Origin: Halovenus marina
GTDB lineage: Archaea; Halobacteriota; Halobacteria; Halobacteriales; Haloarculaceae
Assembly (NCBI RefSeq): GCF_051414115.1
Contig: NZ_JBLKNZ010000001.1
Span: 1,674,001-1,738,000, forward strand
DNA length: 64,000 nt
Direction: 5' to 3'
Shown here one piece after another: positions 1-8,470 of this stretch. Below the pieces are notes generated by a model, which did no database searches, had not been told where the DNA came from, and saw only the letters and a list, made by a program, of their open reading frames with translations. Every line of letters starts with the position of its first letter. Position 1 is the first letter of the stretch. The position numbers and the translations under genes are program-made.

Positions 1-161
1 TCGAAGATGGTGCCGTGACTGCGGGTGAGAAACGTCACCCACTCTCGCCGTGCCGACTGCACCGCGGTGTCCGTCGAAAGTGCGGCAAATGCGCGAGACC
101 TGTAGCGCTCGTACAGGTCGCTGCTCTGTCCGACGGCGTTCAGTAGCTTAGGGTCTGTCAT
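1..161 (-). CDS. Hypothetical protein, N-terminal fragment (cut by window edge)
   Basis: An open frame starts with ATG at 161 and runs off the left edge, giving 53 residues beginning MTDPKLLNAVGQSSDLYERY. Codon use and composition look haloarchaeal. It diverges from the flavin protein at 300. I recognise no domain, and the rest lies outside the window. Confidence 0.5.
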   Translation of the reverse strand, partial: MTDPKLLNAVGQSSDLYERYRSRAFAALSTDTAVQSARREWVTFLTRSHGTIF

Positions 162-299
162 CCTCGGTTGCCTACGGTAGCTCTCTGTTTCAGTGCCCGG
201 ACCATAAGCGTAGGTTCGTTCGGCCGCGGATCCGACCGCACAGCCGCTACACTCAGTGGGAATAGCTTAAGGGTACACGGATCATCGTGCTACTAAACG

Positions 300-761
300 A
301 TGGCTCTCGCCGAGGAAACGGAGATGACGGCGGCGCAAGTGGACGATTTTCTCGCCGAACGGGAGAGTGGCGTGCTCTCGCTCGCCCGTGACGAGCGCCC
401 GTATGCGATTCCGATCTCCTATGGATACGACAGTTCCGAACGAACGTTCTACATGCGTCTGGTGTCGACGCCGGAAAGCGAAAAGCGGGAGTTTCTTTCC
501 TCAAACCCCGCCGCACGACTCGTCGTCTACGACAGCAACACCCAGGGAACGGAGTATAAGAGCGTCGTCGCCTCGGGAGATCTAGCACAGATCGACCCCG
601 ACGAACTCACGATAGAGCAAATCGAGCAGTACGGGAGCGCGAAGCGCCCGCTCTTCGAGATCTGGGGACAGGAACGGGACAGCCTCGACATCCAACTGTT
701 TCGGTTCCGACCTGACGAGCTAAATGGGCGGCTGACGGAAGTCGACAGAGACGAATCGTAA
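300..761 (+). CDS. Pyridoxamine 5'-phosphate oxidase-like (FMN split-barrel) protein
   Basis: This 153-residue protein resembles the haloarchaeal PNPOx-like split-barrel family, which usually binds FMN or a related flavin. Supporting segments are an N-terminal helix, the strands ESGVLSLARDERPYAIPISY (about 22-41), and YMRLVSTPESEKREFLSSNP, which is typical of the family's dimer core. The substrate cannot be read from sequence. It stands alone between an unknown fragment and a convergent zinc ribbon. Family call fairly sure, function unknown. Confidence 0.7.
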   Translation: MALAEETEMTAAQVDDFLAERESGVLSLARDERPYAIPISYGYDSSERTFYMRLVSTPESEKREFLSSNPAARLVVYDSNTQGTEYKSVVASGDLAQIDPDELTIEQIEQYGSAKRPLFEIWGQERDSLDIQLFRFRPDELNGRLTEVDRDES

Positions 762-769
762 TCCCCCGC

Positions 770-919
770 CTATTCTCCCGTGTCGATGGGCGCAAACTGC
801 GCATCGGTGGCTGCAGCGCCACAGACTGGACAGCCGCTCGATACGATAGCCTCACGCATCCCCTCGTTGACCGTGATCTGCTGGCCGCATTCCGAACAGG
901 TAAACTCGTGTTCTTTCAT
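770..919 (-). CDS. Small zinc-ribbon protein
   Basis: A 49-residue protein starting at MKEHEFTCSECGQQITV. It carries two cysteine pairs, CSEC (about 8-11) and CPVC (about 34-37), spaced as in a zinc ribbon of the small haloarchaeal families. An upstream in-frame ATG at 961 would add 14 residues, but these are basic and unlike the rest, so I chose 919. It converges with the flavin protein, their stops being about 9 nt apart. Role unknown; nucleic-acid or protein binding is possible. Confidence 0.6.
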   Translation of the reverse strand: MKEHEFTCSECGQQITVNEGMREAIVSSGCPVCGAAATDAQFAPIDTGE

Positions 920-1248
920 GTATCGGTGTTCTTCTCTCGTCCCGCGGACACTGCCTGCCATATCGTCCCTACGGTGATTCTGTCCCGTATCAGCTAAGGG
1001 GTACAGCCAGTATATGCAGGTACATTCAAGTTCCTACACCGGTCACAGCCGACAGACGACTGTGCTCTGCTCAAGACCATTCGGGGGATCTGTATCAACG
1101 TTTCGTCTTTTCTATCTTGATTCAGCGAGAGAATCCCGCCCTTCTCACGAAGGACGAGCGTTCCGACGCTCTGTGTGGTTTGGATTCTGTTTTACTACAG
1201 ACCTGCTCCAACACTAGGTTGAAGCGGATCAGACACAGAGTAACTGAT

Positions 1249-2409
1249 ATGTTCAAAAGCTATCGAGTCGGAACCATCCACGGAATTCCGTTCAAACTCG
1301 ATATCACGTTTCTGATCATCCTCCCGGTGTTTGTGTGGCTGATCGGCGCCCAGATCGGTGACGTGGTCCCCCTGTTCAACGACGCCTTTGGAACCTCACT
1401 CGAGACAGAGACGCTGACGGCTGGCAACCGGGAGTGGATCGTCGGCTTTGTCGCTGCAGTCTCGCTGTTTACCTCCGTTGCACTCCACGAACTCGGCCAC
1501 GCGGCCGTTGCGCTGTCGTATGGCTACGAAATCGAGTCTATCACGCTGTGGTTGCTCGGCGGCATCGCAAAGCCAGCCGAACTCCCGACCGAATGGCAAC
1601 ACGAGTTCTGGATCGCAGTCGCCGGACCGGTCGTGAACGTTGTTATTGCTCTCGGGTGTGGGGCCGCGCTCGTCGTCGTTCCTGCGAGTGACGTGCTCGT
1701 CTTTCTGTTGCTCTATCTCGCCTTGTTGAACATCGTCTTGCCCGTGTTCAACATGCTCCCGGCGTTCCCGCTCGATGGCGGGCGAGTGCTCCGGGCGCTG
1801 CTCGCCCGAAATCAGTCGTACGTGCGCGCCACCCGACAGGCCGCCGCCGTCGGAAAGGGGATGGCGCTACTGCTCGGGATTGTCGGACTGCTCGCGTTCA
1901 ACTTCGTCCTCGTGGCGATCGCATTTTTCGTCTACATCGCCGCGACCTCCGAAAGCCGACAGATGATGCTCGACGCTGCTTTCGAGGGGATGGTGGTACA
2001 GTCGGTGATGACAAAGACCGGGAGACTGTCGACGGTGGACGCGGCACTGTCGCTCGACGAACTCCTCGACGTGATGTTCGAGGAGCGACACTCCGGCTAT
2101 CCGGTGATCGAAGACGGCGAGTTCGTCGGTATCGTCACGCTCTCGGACGTTCAGTCGGCCGATTCCTCCGACGAGTCTGTTCGTGACGTGATGACGCCGA
2201 ACGAACAGTTGGCGACAGTCTCGCCGTCGACAGACGTGATGGACGCGTTCACGACGATCGGAACTGAGGACGTCGGGCGATTACCGGTCGTCGACGAAGA
2301 CGGGTCACTGGTGGGGATCATCACGCGCACAGACATGATGCGAGCGTTCAGAGTCGTCACCGAGCGACAGCGCTTCGAGGACAAGCTGTCGAGCGCACGC
2401 TCGCTGTAA
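1249..2409 (+). CDS. Site-2 protease-type zinc metalloprotease with two CBS domains
   Basis: This 386-residue membrane protein belongs to peptidase family M50, which cleaves substrates inside the membrane. The zinc motif HELGH lies at about 80-84 in a hydrophobic helix, and the third metal ligand sits in the FPLDGGR motif near residue 175. About six membrane helices fill residues 15-235. Two cytoplasmic CBS domains follow (about 250-370), suggesting control by an adenine nucleotide. I use the ATG at 1249, which begins MFKSYRVGTIHGIPFKLDIT, the usual start in this family. A longer frame from 1117 adds 44 non-hydrophobic residues that do not fit. Confidence 0.9.
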   Translation: MFKSYRVGTIHGIPFKLDITFLIILPVFVWLIGAQIGDVVPLFNDAFGTSLETETLTAGNREWIVGFVAAVSLFTSVALHELGHAAVALSYGYEIESITLWLLGGIAKPAELPTEWQHEFWIAVAGPVVNVVIALGCGAALVVVPASDVLVFLLLYLALLNIVLPVFNMLPAFPLDGGRVLRALLARNQSYVRATRQAAAVGKGMALLLGIVGLLAFNFVLVAIAFFVYIAATSESRQMMLDAAFEGMVVQSVMTKTGRLSTVDAALSLDELLDVMFEERHSGYPVIEDGEFVGIVTLSDVQSADSSDESVRDVMTPNEQLATVSPSTDVMDAFTTIGTEDVGRLPVVDEDGSLVGIITRTDMMRAFRVVTERQRFEDKLSSARSL

Positions 2410-2426
2410 ATCGACCGAAAAATCGT

Positions 2427-2621
2427 CTACTGAGAGGGGATCTGCGCGCCCTGCTTTCGGGTCACGTAGCCTGCGATCCGGTTGCGAACGCCCTTCGACT
2501 CGACGTTCGTCAGTTCGGTGACCATGTCCTTGTTGTGCTCGAAGTCCGTCCCCCACGCGTCGGGGTATCGCTCCATCAGGATCCGTCCTGTCTTTTTCAC
2601 GTATGCGGGCTTGATTGCCAT
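2427..2621 (-). CDS. rps17e: 30S ribosomal protein S17e
   Basis: A 64-residue protein matching archaeal eS17: it opens MAIKPAYVKKTGRILMERYP and holds the conserved VTELTNVESKGVRNRIAGYV segment. It is a small-subunit ribosomal protein with no bacterial counterpart. It lies 84 nt downstream of the DUF447 gene on the same strand, so it may be read with the CofD quartet, though the gap leaves room for its own promoter. Confidence 0.95.
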   Translation of the reverse strand: MAIKPAYVKKTGRILMERYPDAWGTDFEHNKDMVTELTNVESKGVRNRIAGYVTRKQGAQIPSQ

Positions 2622-2705
2622 CGTTGTACTCCCTTTACTGACACCGGGCCTAAAAGGATTCGACTCGCATTTTGCTGCGGTCCATATGGAGTCCTGTCGT
2701 CCCCG

Positions 2706-3305
2706 TCATTCCTCGATGTACATTCGCAGTTTCGCGAAAGCCTCCCGTTCGGCGGGGCCACCGCAGCGCTCGACGACGCCCTCGAAGTACTCGATCCGGT
2801 CGTGCAGGTCGGCGTCGTCGTACGTCGCCACGCCGAGCCGTGAGGCCGCAACGGTCGCCTCGACGACGGCCGCGAAGCCGCGATGGATCACCGGAACGGA
2901 CTCCGATCGAACGGTCGTCTCGAAGGGTTCGACGGACCAGTCGACCCACTCGGTGTCGCCCTCCTGCCCGCTGTCGAGCGCCTCGACGGCCACCTCGACG
3001 GTCGCAGCAGCGCAGTCGAGCGTGGGGTGCTCGCGTTCGACGACACCGAGCGCAGCATCGACGAACACTACCGGGTCACGGACGAAATGGACGTGACCCG
3101 TGCCGTGTCGCTCGAAGTTCTGTCGCGTCCGGGTTCGCCCCCACGTTCGGGCGGTCGCGGGGCCGTCAGTCGGGGCGTGGATCCCGAGCGCGGCGATGTT
3201 GTATTGCCCCGCAGGTCCGCGAGTCGTCACCACTGTTTCGGTCACGCCGCGCAATCGGACCGGCCACGTTGCGTCGGCCGTCTCACCGCTGTCCCCGTCT
3301 GTCAT
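2706..3305 (-). CDS. DUF447 family protein (FMN-binding-like fold)
   Basis: The 199-residue protein matches DUF447 (COG2457), archaeal proteins with a flavin-reductase-like fold. Recognisable parts are WPVRLRGVTETVVTTRGPAG at the N-terminus, the GIHAP segment and NFERHGTGHVHFVRDPVVFV (about 63-82). Its start overlaps the CitG-like stop by 4 nt, so it is last in a tightly coupled four-gene unit headed by cofD. No biochemical activity is assigned to my knowledge. Family call firm, role open. Confidence 0.8.
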   Translation of the reverse strand: MTDGDSGETADATWPVRLRGVTETVVTTRGPAGQYNIAALGIHAPTDGPATARTWGRTRTRQNFERHGTGHVHFVRDPVVFVDAALGVVEREHPTLDCAAATVEVAVEALDSGQEGDTEWVDWSVEPFETTVRSESVPVIHRGFAAVVEATVAASRLGVATYDDADLHDRIEYFEGVVERCGGPAEREAFAKLRMYIEE

Positions 3306-4150
3306 ACCTCCAGCCCCCGTTCGAGCGCGACAAACAGCGCGCCAGCTGTGATATCGGCCGTCGTCCCGGGATTTATCTCTCGCTCGACGAGTTCGTCAGC
3401 GAACGACTCGACCGACTCCTCGCCCGCACGAACTGCCTGCGCCCTGTCACGAACGTCCATCGCAGTCTCGTGGTCGTGCTGTGTCTGGACGAACGTGTCG
3501 ACCCGCTCTGCGAGCAGTTCCAGAAAGACGGCCGCGGCGGTGTCTGTCACTGGGCAGTCCTCCGTGCGTTGGTACTCCTGCAATCGGTCGGCCGCCCCGA
3601 ACGTCCGCTCGAACCCGCCCGTCCACTCGGCGGCGATTCCGTCTCTGTCTGCACTTTGCTCCATGATGTCAGCGAGCGTCAGTTCCTGTTCGCGGAGGTA
3701 CGGAGCAGCCTCGCCGCCCCGGCGAACGTCGAGTTCGTCCATCCCCTCAGGTGGTTCGTCGACTGCCACGTCGACGTGCTCGAAGGCGCGATAGAACGCC
3801 ACCGCATCCGGGACTGTCGTCGCGTCGACGACGGCAGTCGCCGCCTCCGACGTGAGGCGTTCGGAGTCAACCGCCGCTTTCACGAGCGGTGTCAGGAGCA
3901 ACACTGCGCCGAACTGCGTGTTCCCGCCCGACTGGTGGCTCATCCCCTCGATTGCACGCTCGAAAGACGCGCCGACAGCACCGCCAGCGCTCGCGTGCTC
4001 GAACCCATCTTCCGCTCCGACCGCACCGGCCAGGAAGTGCTCGAATCGCAGGTCGGGGTACTCCCTGTGTCTGTCGACGTTGCCGGGCTTTGGCGTCCCG
4101 GCGACTTCGAGCAACAGCGCGAGACGTGCGTTCTGTGCCGCCGTTCTCAC
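3302..4150 (-). CDS. CitG-like triphosphoribosyl-dephospho-CoA synthase family protein
   Basis: This 282-residue helical protein belongs to the CitG/MdcB family (COG1767). In bacteria CitG joins ATP and dephospho-CoA to make the citrate lyase prosthetic-group precursor. The family signature TPKPGNVDR is at about 19-27, followed by acidic and glycine clusters for metal-nucleotide binding. No citrate or malonate lyase gene is present nearby, so the archaeal substrate is probably different. It overlaps both neighbours by 4 nt (Dus-like gene upstream, DUF447 downstream). Confidence 0.8.
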   Translation of the reverse strand: MRTAAQNARLALLLEVAGTPKPGNVDRHREYPDLRFEHFLAGAVGAEDGFEHASAGGAVGASFERAIEGMSHQSGGNTQFGAVLLLTPLVKAAVDSERLTSEAATAVVDATTVPDAVAFYRAFEHVDVAVDEPPEGMDELDVRRGGEAAPYLREQELTLADIMEQSADRDGIAAEWTGGFERTFGAADRLQEYQRTEDCPVTDTAAAVFLELLAERVDTFVQTQHDHETAMDVRDRAQAVRAGEESVESFADELVEREINPGTTADITAGALFVALERGLEV

Positions 4151-4965
4151 GGCGGATCACTCCCAACTGCCTTGGCTTCGTTCTGGAACCACCGGGTCGC
4201 CGCTCGATGTACGCGTTCGAGGACCGCTGGGTTGTCGCTCGGGCGGCCGACGCTGACCGCGTCCGCACCGTATTCGAGATACTCGACGACCGTCTCCCAG
4301 TCTCGCACGCCGTTGTTTGCGATCACTGTCAGGTCTGTTGCTGCCGCGATGGGCCTGATGACCTCCTCGGAGTCCATCGCGTCGACGTGAACGAAGTCGC
4401 CACTTGCGTTCTCGACTGCCTGCGCTACCTCGACCAGGTCGACGCCGGACAGTTCTGCGCGAACCTTCACACCGACTGTCGGGGCCTCTCGCGTTGCCTG
4501 TCGGACGTACGTTGCGAGGCGGTCGGTGTCTCGGAGCAGTCGCTCGCCCGCACCTGCCGCGCACATCTCGTCCTGTCGGCAGTGAGCGTTGAGTTCGAGC
4601 ACGGCGTCGTGGTCAGCACAGACACCCGCGAGACGCTCCAGCGGTTCCGTCGATGTGGTTCTGACGTTGATCCCGGGCCGGATTTGAACCGTCTCTAGCT
4701 TCTCGAACTGGTCGTCGACGAAGGCGACCGGATCCGCTGGCAGAAACTCCGTCCGATCGCGCGCGACGAGTTCTCGTGCGGCCGCTCGCGTCGACTCGTC
4801 GATTGCGATCCCACCGAGCATGGCGAGACCAGCATACGGCGCTCCCGCTTGCGCCCACGTAGCGTCGGACTCGCCGCTGAGACTCGCGAGCACCACTGGC
4901 GGATCGATGGCTGGCACTGGTCGGCCTCCGTTCGCGTCGCCTTGCCCGCTCACCGATCCGTTCAC
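4147..4965 (-). CDS. Dus-like / dihydroorotate dehydrogenase-like FMN TIM-barrel protein
   Basis: The 272-residue protein has a flavin TIM-barrel pattern like tRNA-dihydrouridine synthases: ELNAHCRQDEMCAAGAGERL near the middle, VGVKVRAELSGVD with the barrel lysine, and a C-terminal phosphate-binding region with IANNGVRDW and YGADAVSVGRPSDNPAVL. It is shorter than true Dus and lacks their C-terminal RNA-binding helical domain, so tRNA may not be the substrate. Its gene overlaps cofD and the CitG-like gene by 4 nt each. Confidence 0.7.
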   Translation of the reverse strand: MNGSVSGQGDANGGRPVPAIDPPVVLASLSGESDATWAQAGAPYAGLAMLGGIAIDESTRAAARELVARDRTEFLPADPVAFVDDQFEKLETVQIRPGINVRTTSTEPLERLAGVCADHDAVLELNAHCRQDEMCAAGAGERLLRDTDRLATYVRQATREAPTVGVKVRAELSGVDLVEVAQAVENASGDFVHVDAMDSEEVIRPIAAATDLTVIANNGVRDWETVVEYLEYGADAVSVGRPSDNPAVLERVHRAATRWFQNEAKAVGSDPP

Positions 4966-5954
4966 TCTGCCACCTCCAGCGCGGACGCGACGGCCCGCGC
5001 AACGCGGTCGGCGTCATCTGGGGTGTCCATACTCGTGTCGGTTCTGACGACTGGTCTGTCGAGTGCCGTCCCGTCGGCGTCGTCGAGCACGAAGGCGTCT
5101 GCGAAGGGGTATGCTTCGGCGACGCCAGCGGTCGATGCCTCGTACCCTTCCGCCCGCATGAGGTCGTCCGCTGGCCCGGAAAAGACCGTGTTCTCGACGA
5201 ACGGCGAGACGGCGACGACGGTCGTTTCGTCGAGTCGATCCCGAAATCGGTCGAGCGCACACATCGGGCCGATGCTCGTGATCGGATTCGAGGGGCCGAT
5301 GACGACCGGATCCGAGAGCGCGTCCAGCACGGCCTCGGTCGGTTCCGCGTCCGCCGCCCCTCTGAACTCGACGCTCTCGATAGTCGGTTCGCCGTCGCGC
5401 CCGACCCAGAACTCCTGAAAGTGCATCGTGGTCTCTGGGGTGTGGATCAGCGTCGCGACGGGGTCGTCGCTCATCGGGAGGAGTCGCCACGGAACGTCGA
5501 AGGCATCGGTGAGCGTCGCGGTCACGTCGGTCAGCGACGCCCCCTCGTCGAGCAGGCCAGTTCGCGTCAGGTGAACGGCCCGGTCGCGGTCACCGATGTG
5601 CATGAACTCCGCGACGGCCGAAAACCGCCGCCAGCGAGCGAGTCGCCGTCCGCCGGTCTGCTGATCGTCGGGGAGATATCGCGGGCCGCCGTCGATCCCC
5701 GCACGGTCGGCAATCTCCTGCAGCTCCGCGTGCGTGTTGGCGGTGTCGCCCTCGATACCCCACCACAGGTCCCGGTCGAGTTCGTCGCCGCCGAGAAAGA
5801 TCAGGGTGTCAAGATCCGGACAGACCAGCGACCCGCCGAGTTCGATGTCGTCGCCAGTGTTCGCGACGACTGTCGTCTCCGCTGCCGGAAACACGTCGTC
5901 GCTTCCGGCGAGCAACTTCGGCGTGCCGGTCCCGCCTGACAGAAACGTCACCAT
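4962..5954 (-). CDS. cofD: 2-phospho-L-lactate transferase CofD
   Basis: CofD transfers the lactyl-phosphate (or related) moiety onto 7,8-didemethyl-8-hydroxy-5-deazariboflavin to make F420-0. The 330-residue protein opens MVTFLSGGTGTPKLLAGSDD, the CofD phosphate-binding start, and has the conserved NTGDDIELGGSLVCPDLDTL segment. I start at the ATG at 5954; upstream in-frame codons add 46 residues absent from the family. It is the first gene of a four-gene minus-strand unit. Sure of the call. Confidence 0.93.
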   Translation of the reverse strand: MVTFLSGGTGTPKLLAGSDDVFPAAETTVVANTGDDIELGGSLVCPDLDTLIFLGGDELDRDLWWGIEGDTANTHAELQEIADRAGIDGGPRYLPDDQQTGGRRLARWRRFSAVAEFMHIGDRDRAVHLTRTGLLDEGASLTDVTATLTDAFDVPWRLLPMSDDPVATLIHTPETTMHFQEFWVGRDGEPTIESVEFRGAADAEPTEAVLDALSDPVVIGPSNPITSIGPMCALDRFRDRLDETTVVAVSPFVENTVFSGPADDLMRAEGYEASTAGVAEAYPFADAFVLDDADGTALDRPVVRTDTSMDTPDDADRVARAVASALEVAE

Positions 5955-6186
5955 ATCCACTCTACGGAGATGGGCGGTTAAAAACCGCATGGGCTCTCTT
6001 CGCGCAGTCGGTTCCGTCAACTGCGGTGAATTCTGGATGGCTGTGTCACGTCGAATCTGCCTATTTTCAGTGGACACGTTTCTACTACGCAAGTGGTGCT
6101 GTCTCGCAACAATACTACCAGTGCATCGTAAGAATACTCATAACCAGCACCAGAGTAAGAGACACTTACCGTGACGATGACTCACC

Positions 6187-6423
6187 ATGTCTCAGAGTAG
6201 AGTAACAGATATCGACCTTCTCGATCAGTTTGCGGGGATCACTGGTCTCGGCTGGACTGTCTCGATGCTCGGGTATCTGAGTGCTATCTTGGGGTACGGA
6301 ACGACCCTCGTGACTCGTCTTGCCGTAGACCCGCAGTTACTTCTGTATTTTGCTGGCGTCTGTTTTGTCACGACACTCGGACTCGACCGACTCAAGACCG
6401 TCCTCTCGAACCACGATGAGTGA
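6187..6423 (+). CDS. Small membrane protein of unknown function
   Basis: A 78-residue protein with two hydrophobic stretches (about 15-40 and 46-65) and a short charged tail, LDRLKTVLSNHDE. It starts with ATG at 6187. I recognise no family. It sits alone between divergent cofD and the phosphatase-like gene. Composition and reading-frame quality support a real gene. Confidence 0.55.
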   Translation: MSQSRVTDIDLLDQFAGITGLGWTVSMLGYLSAILGYGTTLVTRLAVDPQLLLYFAGVCFVTTLGLDRLKTVLSNHDE

Positions 6424-6564
6424 CGACAGGCCCGGGCTCTCTGCGTGCCGACCGGACGAGCAACACTGCATCTCACAGAAACTCTCTTTCAGTTGTCAAC
6501 TCTCGGTTTCAGCGTTGAGAACTGCGTCTATAGATTCAAGGGTACTGACAGTCGAGATGAGATA

Positions 6565-7143
6565 ATGGCCGATCAGGAGGTGGTAATCGATGACATCTAT
6601 CGATTCGGACCGGCTGGGCCGGACGAGGAGGTCGTGTATGGGGCGTGCAGTCCGGGGTGGCACGCGTGCTGTGACCAGCAGACAGCGATCGAAGACTGGA
6701 TCGAGGAGATGCAGTCACAGGGGATCGAACGAGTCTGCTGTCTGCTCGCCGGGCGGCGACTCGACGCGTCGGACGCGAATCTTGGGCTGTACCGTGAGGC
6801 CTTCGGGAGTGAGAAGGTCAAACACGTGCCGCTCCCGGACCGACGACTCGCACCTCCGGACCGCCTCGCAGAGGACGTGCTTTCCTTTCTCGAGGGAAGT
6901 GTACGCGAGGGGGATCCGGTCGTCGTTCACTCGCTGACAGGTCTCGAACAGACCGGTCGAGCGCTCTCGGCGTGGCTCGTGTACGGCCGTGGACGCACCC
7001 CGCGAGAGGCGCTCGATGCCGTCCGTGAGACGGGTCGGTCACCGACCAAGGGACTCGACGGCTCCGCATCGAAAGACGACCTGCTCGATGTCCTCGACCG
7101 GTTTGCAACCCGCCGGGAACAACGTGAGCGCGTCCCAATCTAA
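6565..7143 (+). CDS. Dual-specificity phosphatase-fold protein lacking the catalytic Cys and Arg
   Basis: This 192-residue protein follows the dual-specificity/CDC14-like phosphatase layout: a loop with HVPLPDRRLAPP (Asp92 in the general-acid place), then GDPVVVHSLTGLEQTGRALS where HCxxGxxR should be. The nucleophile Cys is Ser123 and the phosphate-binding Arg is Gln129, so phosphatase chemistry is unlikely as read. The start at 6565 gives MADQEVVIDDIYRF; a longer frame from 6445 adds 40 residues of poor composition. It could be a phosphate-binding or regulatory pseudophosphatase. Confidence 0.75.
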   Translation: MADQEVVIDDIYRFGPAGPDEEVVYGACSPGWHACCDQQTAIEDWIEEMQSQGIERVCCLLAGRRLDASDANLGLYREAFGSEKVKHVPLPDRRLAPPDRLAEDVLSFLEGSVREGDPVVVHSLTGLEQTGRALSAWLVYGRGRTPREALDAVRETGRSPTKGLDGSASKDDLLDVLDRFATRREQRERVPI

Positions 7144-7204
7144 TCCGCTTGCTGACTTTGGCACGATACTGACGTTTTTGACAGACGGCGACCAAGACCC
7201 GATA

Positions 7205-8428
7205 ATGACGACGATCAAGGATAGCGTTCACGACCACATCGAGTTACAGGGGGTTGCCGAGGACCTGATCGACACACCGCCAGTACAGCGGCTTCGCCGC
7301 ATCCGACAACTGGGGACTGTCGGACTGGTCTACCCGTCGGCCAATCACACCCGGTTCGAGCACAGCCTCGGGGTGTATCATCTCGCCGACCGCGCGCTCG
7401 CCCATCTCGGTATCGAGGGACAGCAGGCCGAGCGGGTCCGAGCGGGAGCCATCTTGCACGACGTCGGCCACGGCCCGTACAGCCACAACATCGAGGGACT
7501 GATACACCGACACACGGGCGCGTATCACGACGAGATACACGACCTGATCGGTGATGGGCCGGTCGCACGCGTGCTGACCGACCACGGGCTGAACCCCGAC
7601 AACGTGGCTGCCATCGTCGCCGGGGAGGGCGAACTCGGCCAGCTCGTCTCGGGCGAACTCGACGTCGACCGGATGGACTATCTCGTCCGGGACGCTCACC
7701 ACACCGGCGTTCCGTACGGCACCATCGACCACGGGCGACTCATCCGCGAACTCCGGTTTGTCGACGGCGACTTGGTCCTCGACGAGGGGAACGTCCAGAC
7801 TGCGGAGAGTCTCCTGCTTGCGCGTGCGCTCATGAATCCGACCGTCTACCGGCACCACGTCGCGCGCATCGCGAAGGCGATGTTGCGCCGGGCGGCACAG
7901 CGGGCGCTCGCAGCCGATGCAACCGACCCCGAAACGCTCCGGCGGATGGACGATTTCGAGCTTCGGGTGTTGCTCCGAGAGTGTGACAGCACTGTGGAGA
8001 TTGCCCGGCGACTCGACGACCGGGACCTGTACAAGCGAGCGGTGTGGGCACAGCGAGCGGCCGTCCCCGACGACTTGGTCGGGTCCGACCACGACCAGAT
8101 CACCGAACTCGAACGCGAGATAGCCGCGGCCGCAAACGTCGACAGCCAAGAGGTGATCCTCGACGTGCCCTCGGAGCCGTCGATGGCCGAATCGACCTCG
8201 CGAGTGCTCGTCAGCGGGCAGGTTCGGCGTCTCGGTGAGCAGTCGACACTCGTGAACGCGCTCCGGATCGCACAGCGCGACCAGTGGCGACTCGGCGTGT
8301 ACGCGCCCGCACCACACAGCGACCGCGTGGGAACCGCTGCCGTCCGCACGCTCGGCCTCGACCTCGAAGACACCTACGTCCGGGACGTTCGGCCGGGGAT
8401 AAACGCGACGCTCGACGAGTTCGAGTGA
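7205..8428 (+). CDS. HD-domain phosphohydrolase (dGTPase-like, COG1078)
   Basis: The 407-residue protein matches the COG1078 HD superfamily, metal-dependent phosphohydrolases related to SAMHD1 and dGTPases. Key parts are RRIRQLGTVGLVYPSANHTR with the first His, FEHSLGVYHLADRAL, and ILHDVGHGPYSH carrying the HD pair (about residues 83-94), plus GELDVDRMDYLVRDAHHTGV with the fourth ligand. A TATA-like TTTTTGAC lies about 27 nt before the ATG at 7205. Substrate likely a nucleotide, by family analogy only. Confidence 0.88.
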   Translation: MTTIKDSVHDHIELQGVAEDLIDTPPVQRLRRIRQLGTVGLVYPSANHTRFEHSLGVYHLADRALAHLGIEGQQAERVRAGAILHDVGHGPYSHNIEGLIHRHTGAYHDEIHDLIGDGPVARVLTDHGLNPDNVAAIVAGEGELGQLVSGELDVDRMDYLVRDAHHTGVPYGTIDHGRLIRELRFVDGDLVLDEGNVQTAESLLLARALMNPTVYRHHVARIAKAMLRRAAQRALAADATDPETLRRMDDFELRVLLRECDSTVEIARRLDDRDLYKRAVWAQRAAVPDDLVGSDHDQITELEREIAAAANVDSQEVILDVPSEPSMAESTSRVLVSGQVRRLGEQSTLVNALRIAQRDQWRLGVYAPAPHSDRVGTAAVRTLGLDLEDTYVRDVRPGINATLDEFE

Positions 8429-8470
8429 CTCTCCGGTGCGTTCAAAAGCCGGGCCGTCCACATACGGGGT

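Noticed and set aside
1002..1016. GTACAGCCAGTATA resembling one end of the MITE.
   Set aside because: Only about 13 bases match with a 3-base gap, and no partner end lies within 200 bp. It could be chance or an old scar.
2672..4390. A 572-codon plus-strand frame opposite the DUF447, CitG-like and Dus-like genes.
   Set aside because: It spans three real genes on the other strand and is extremely Arg-rich, unlike any haloarchaeal protein.
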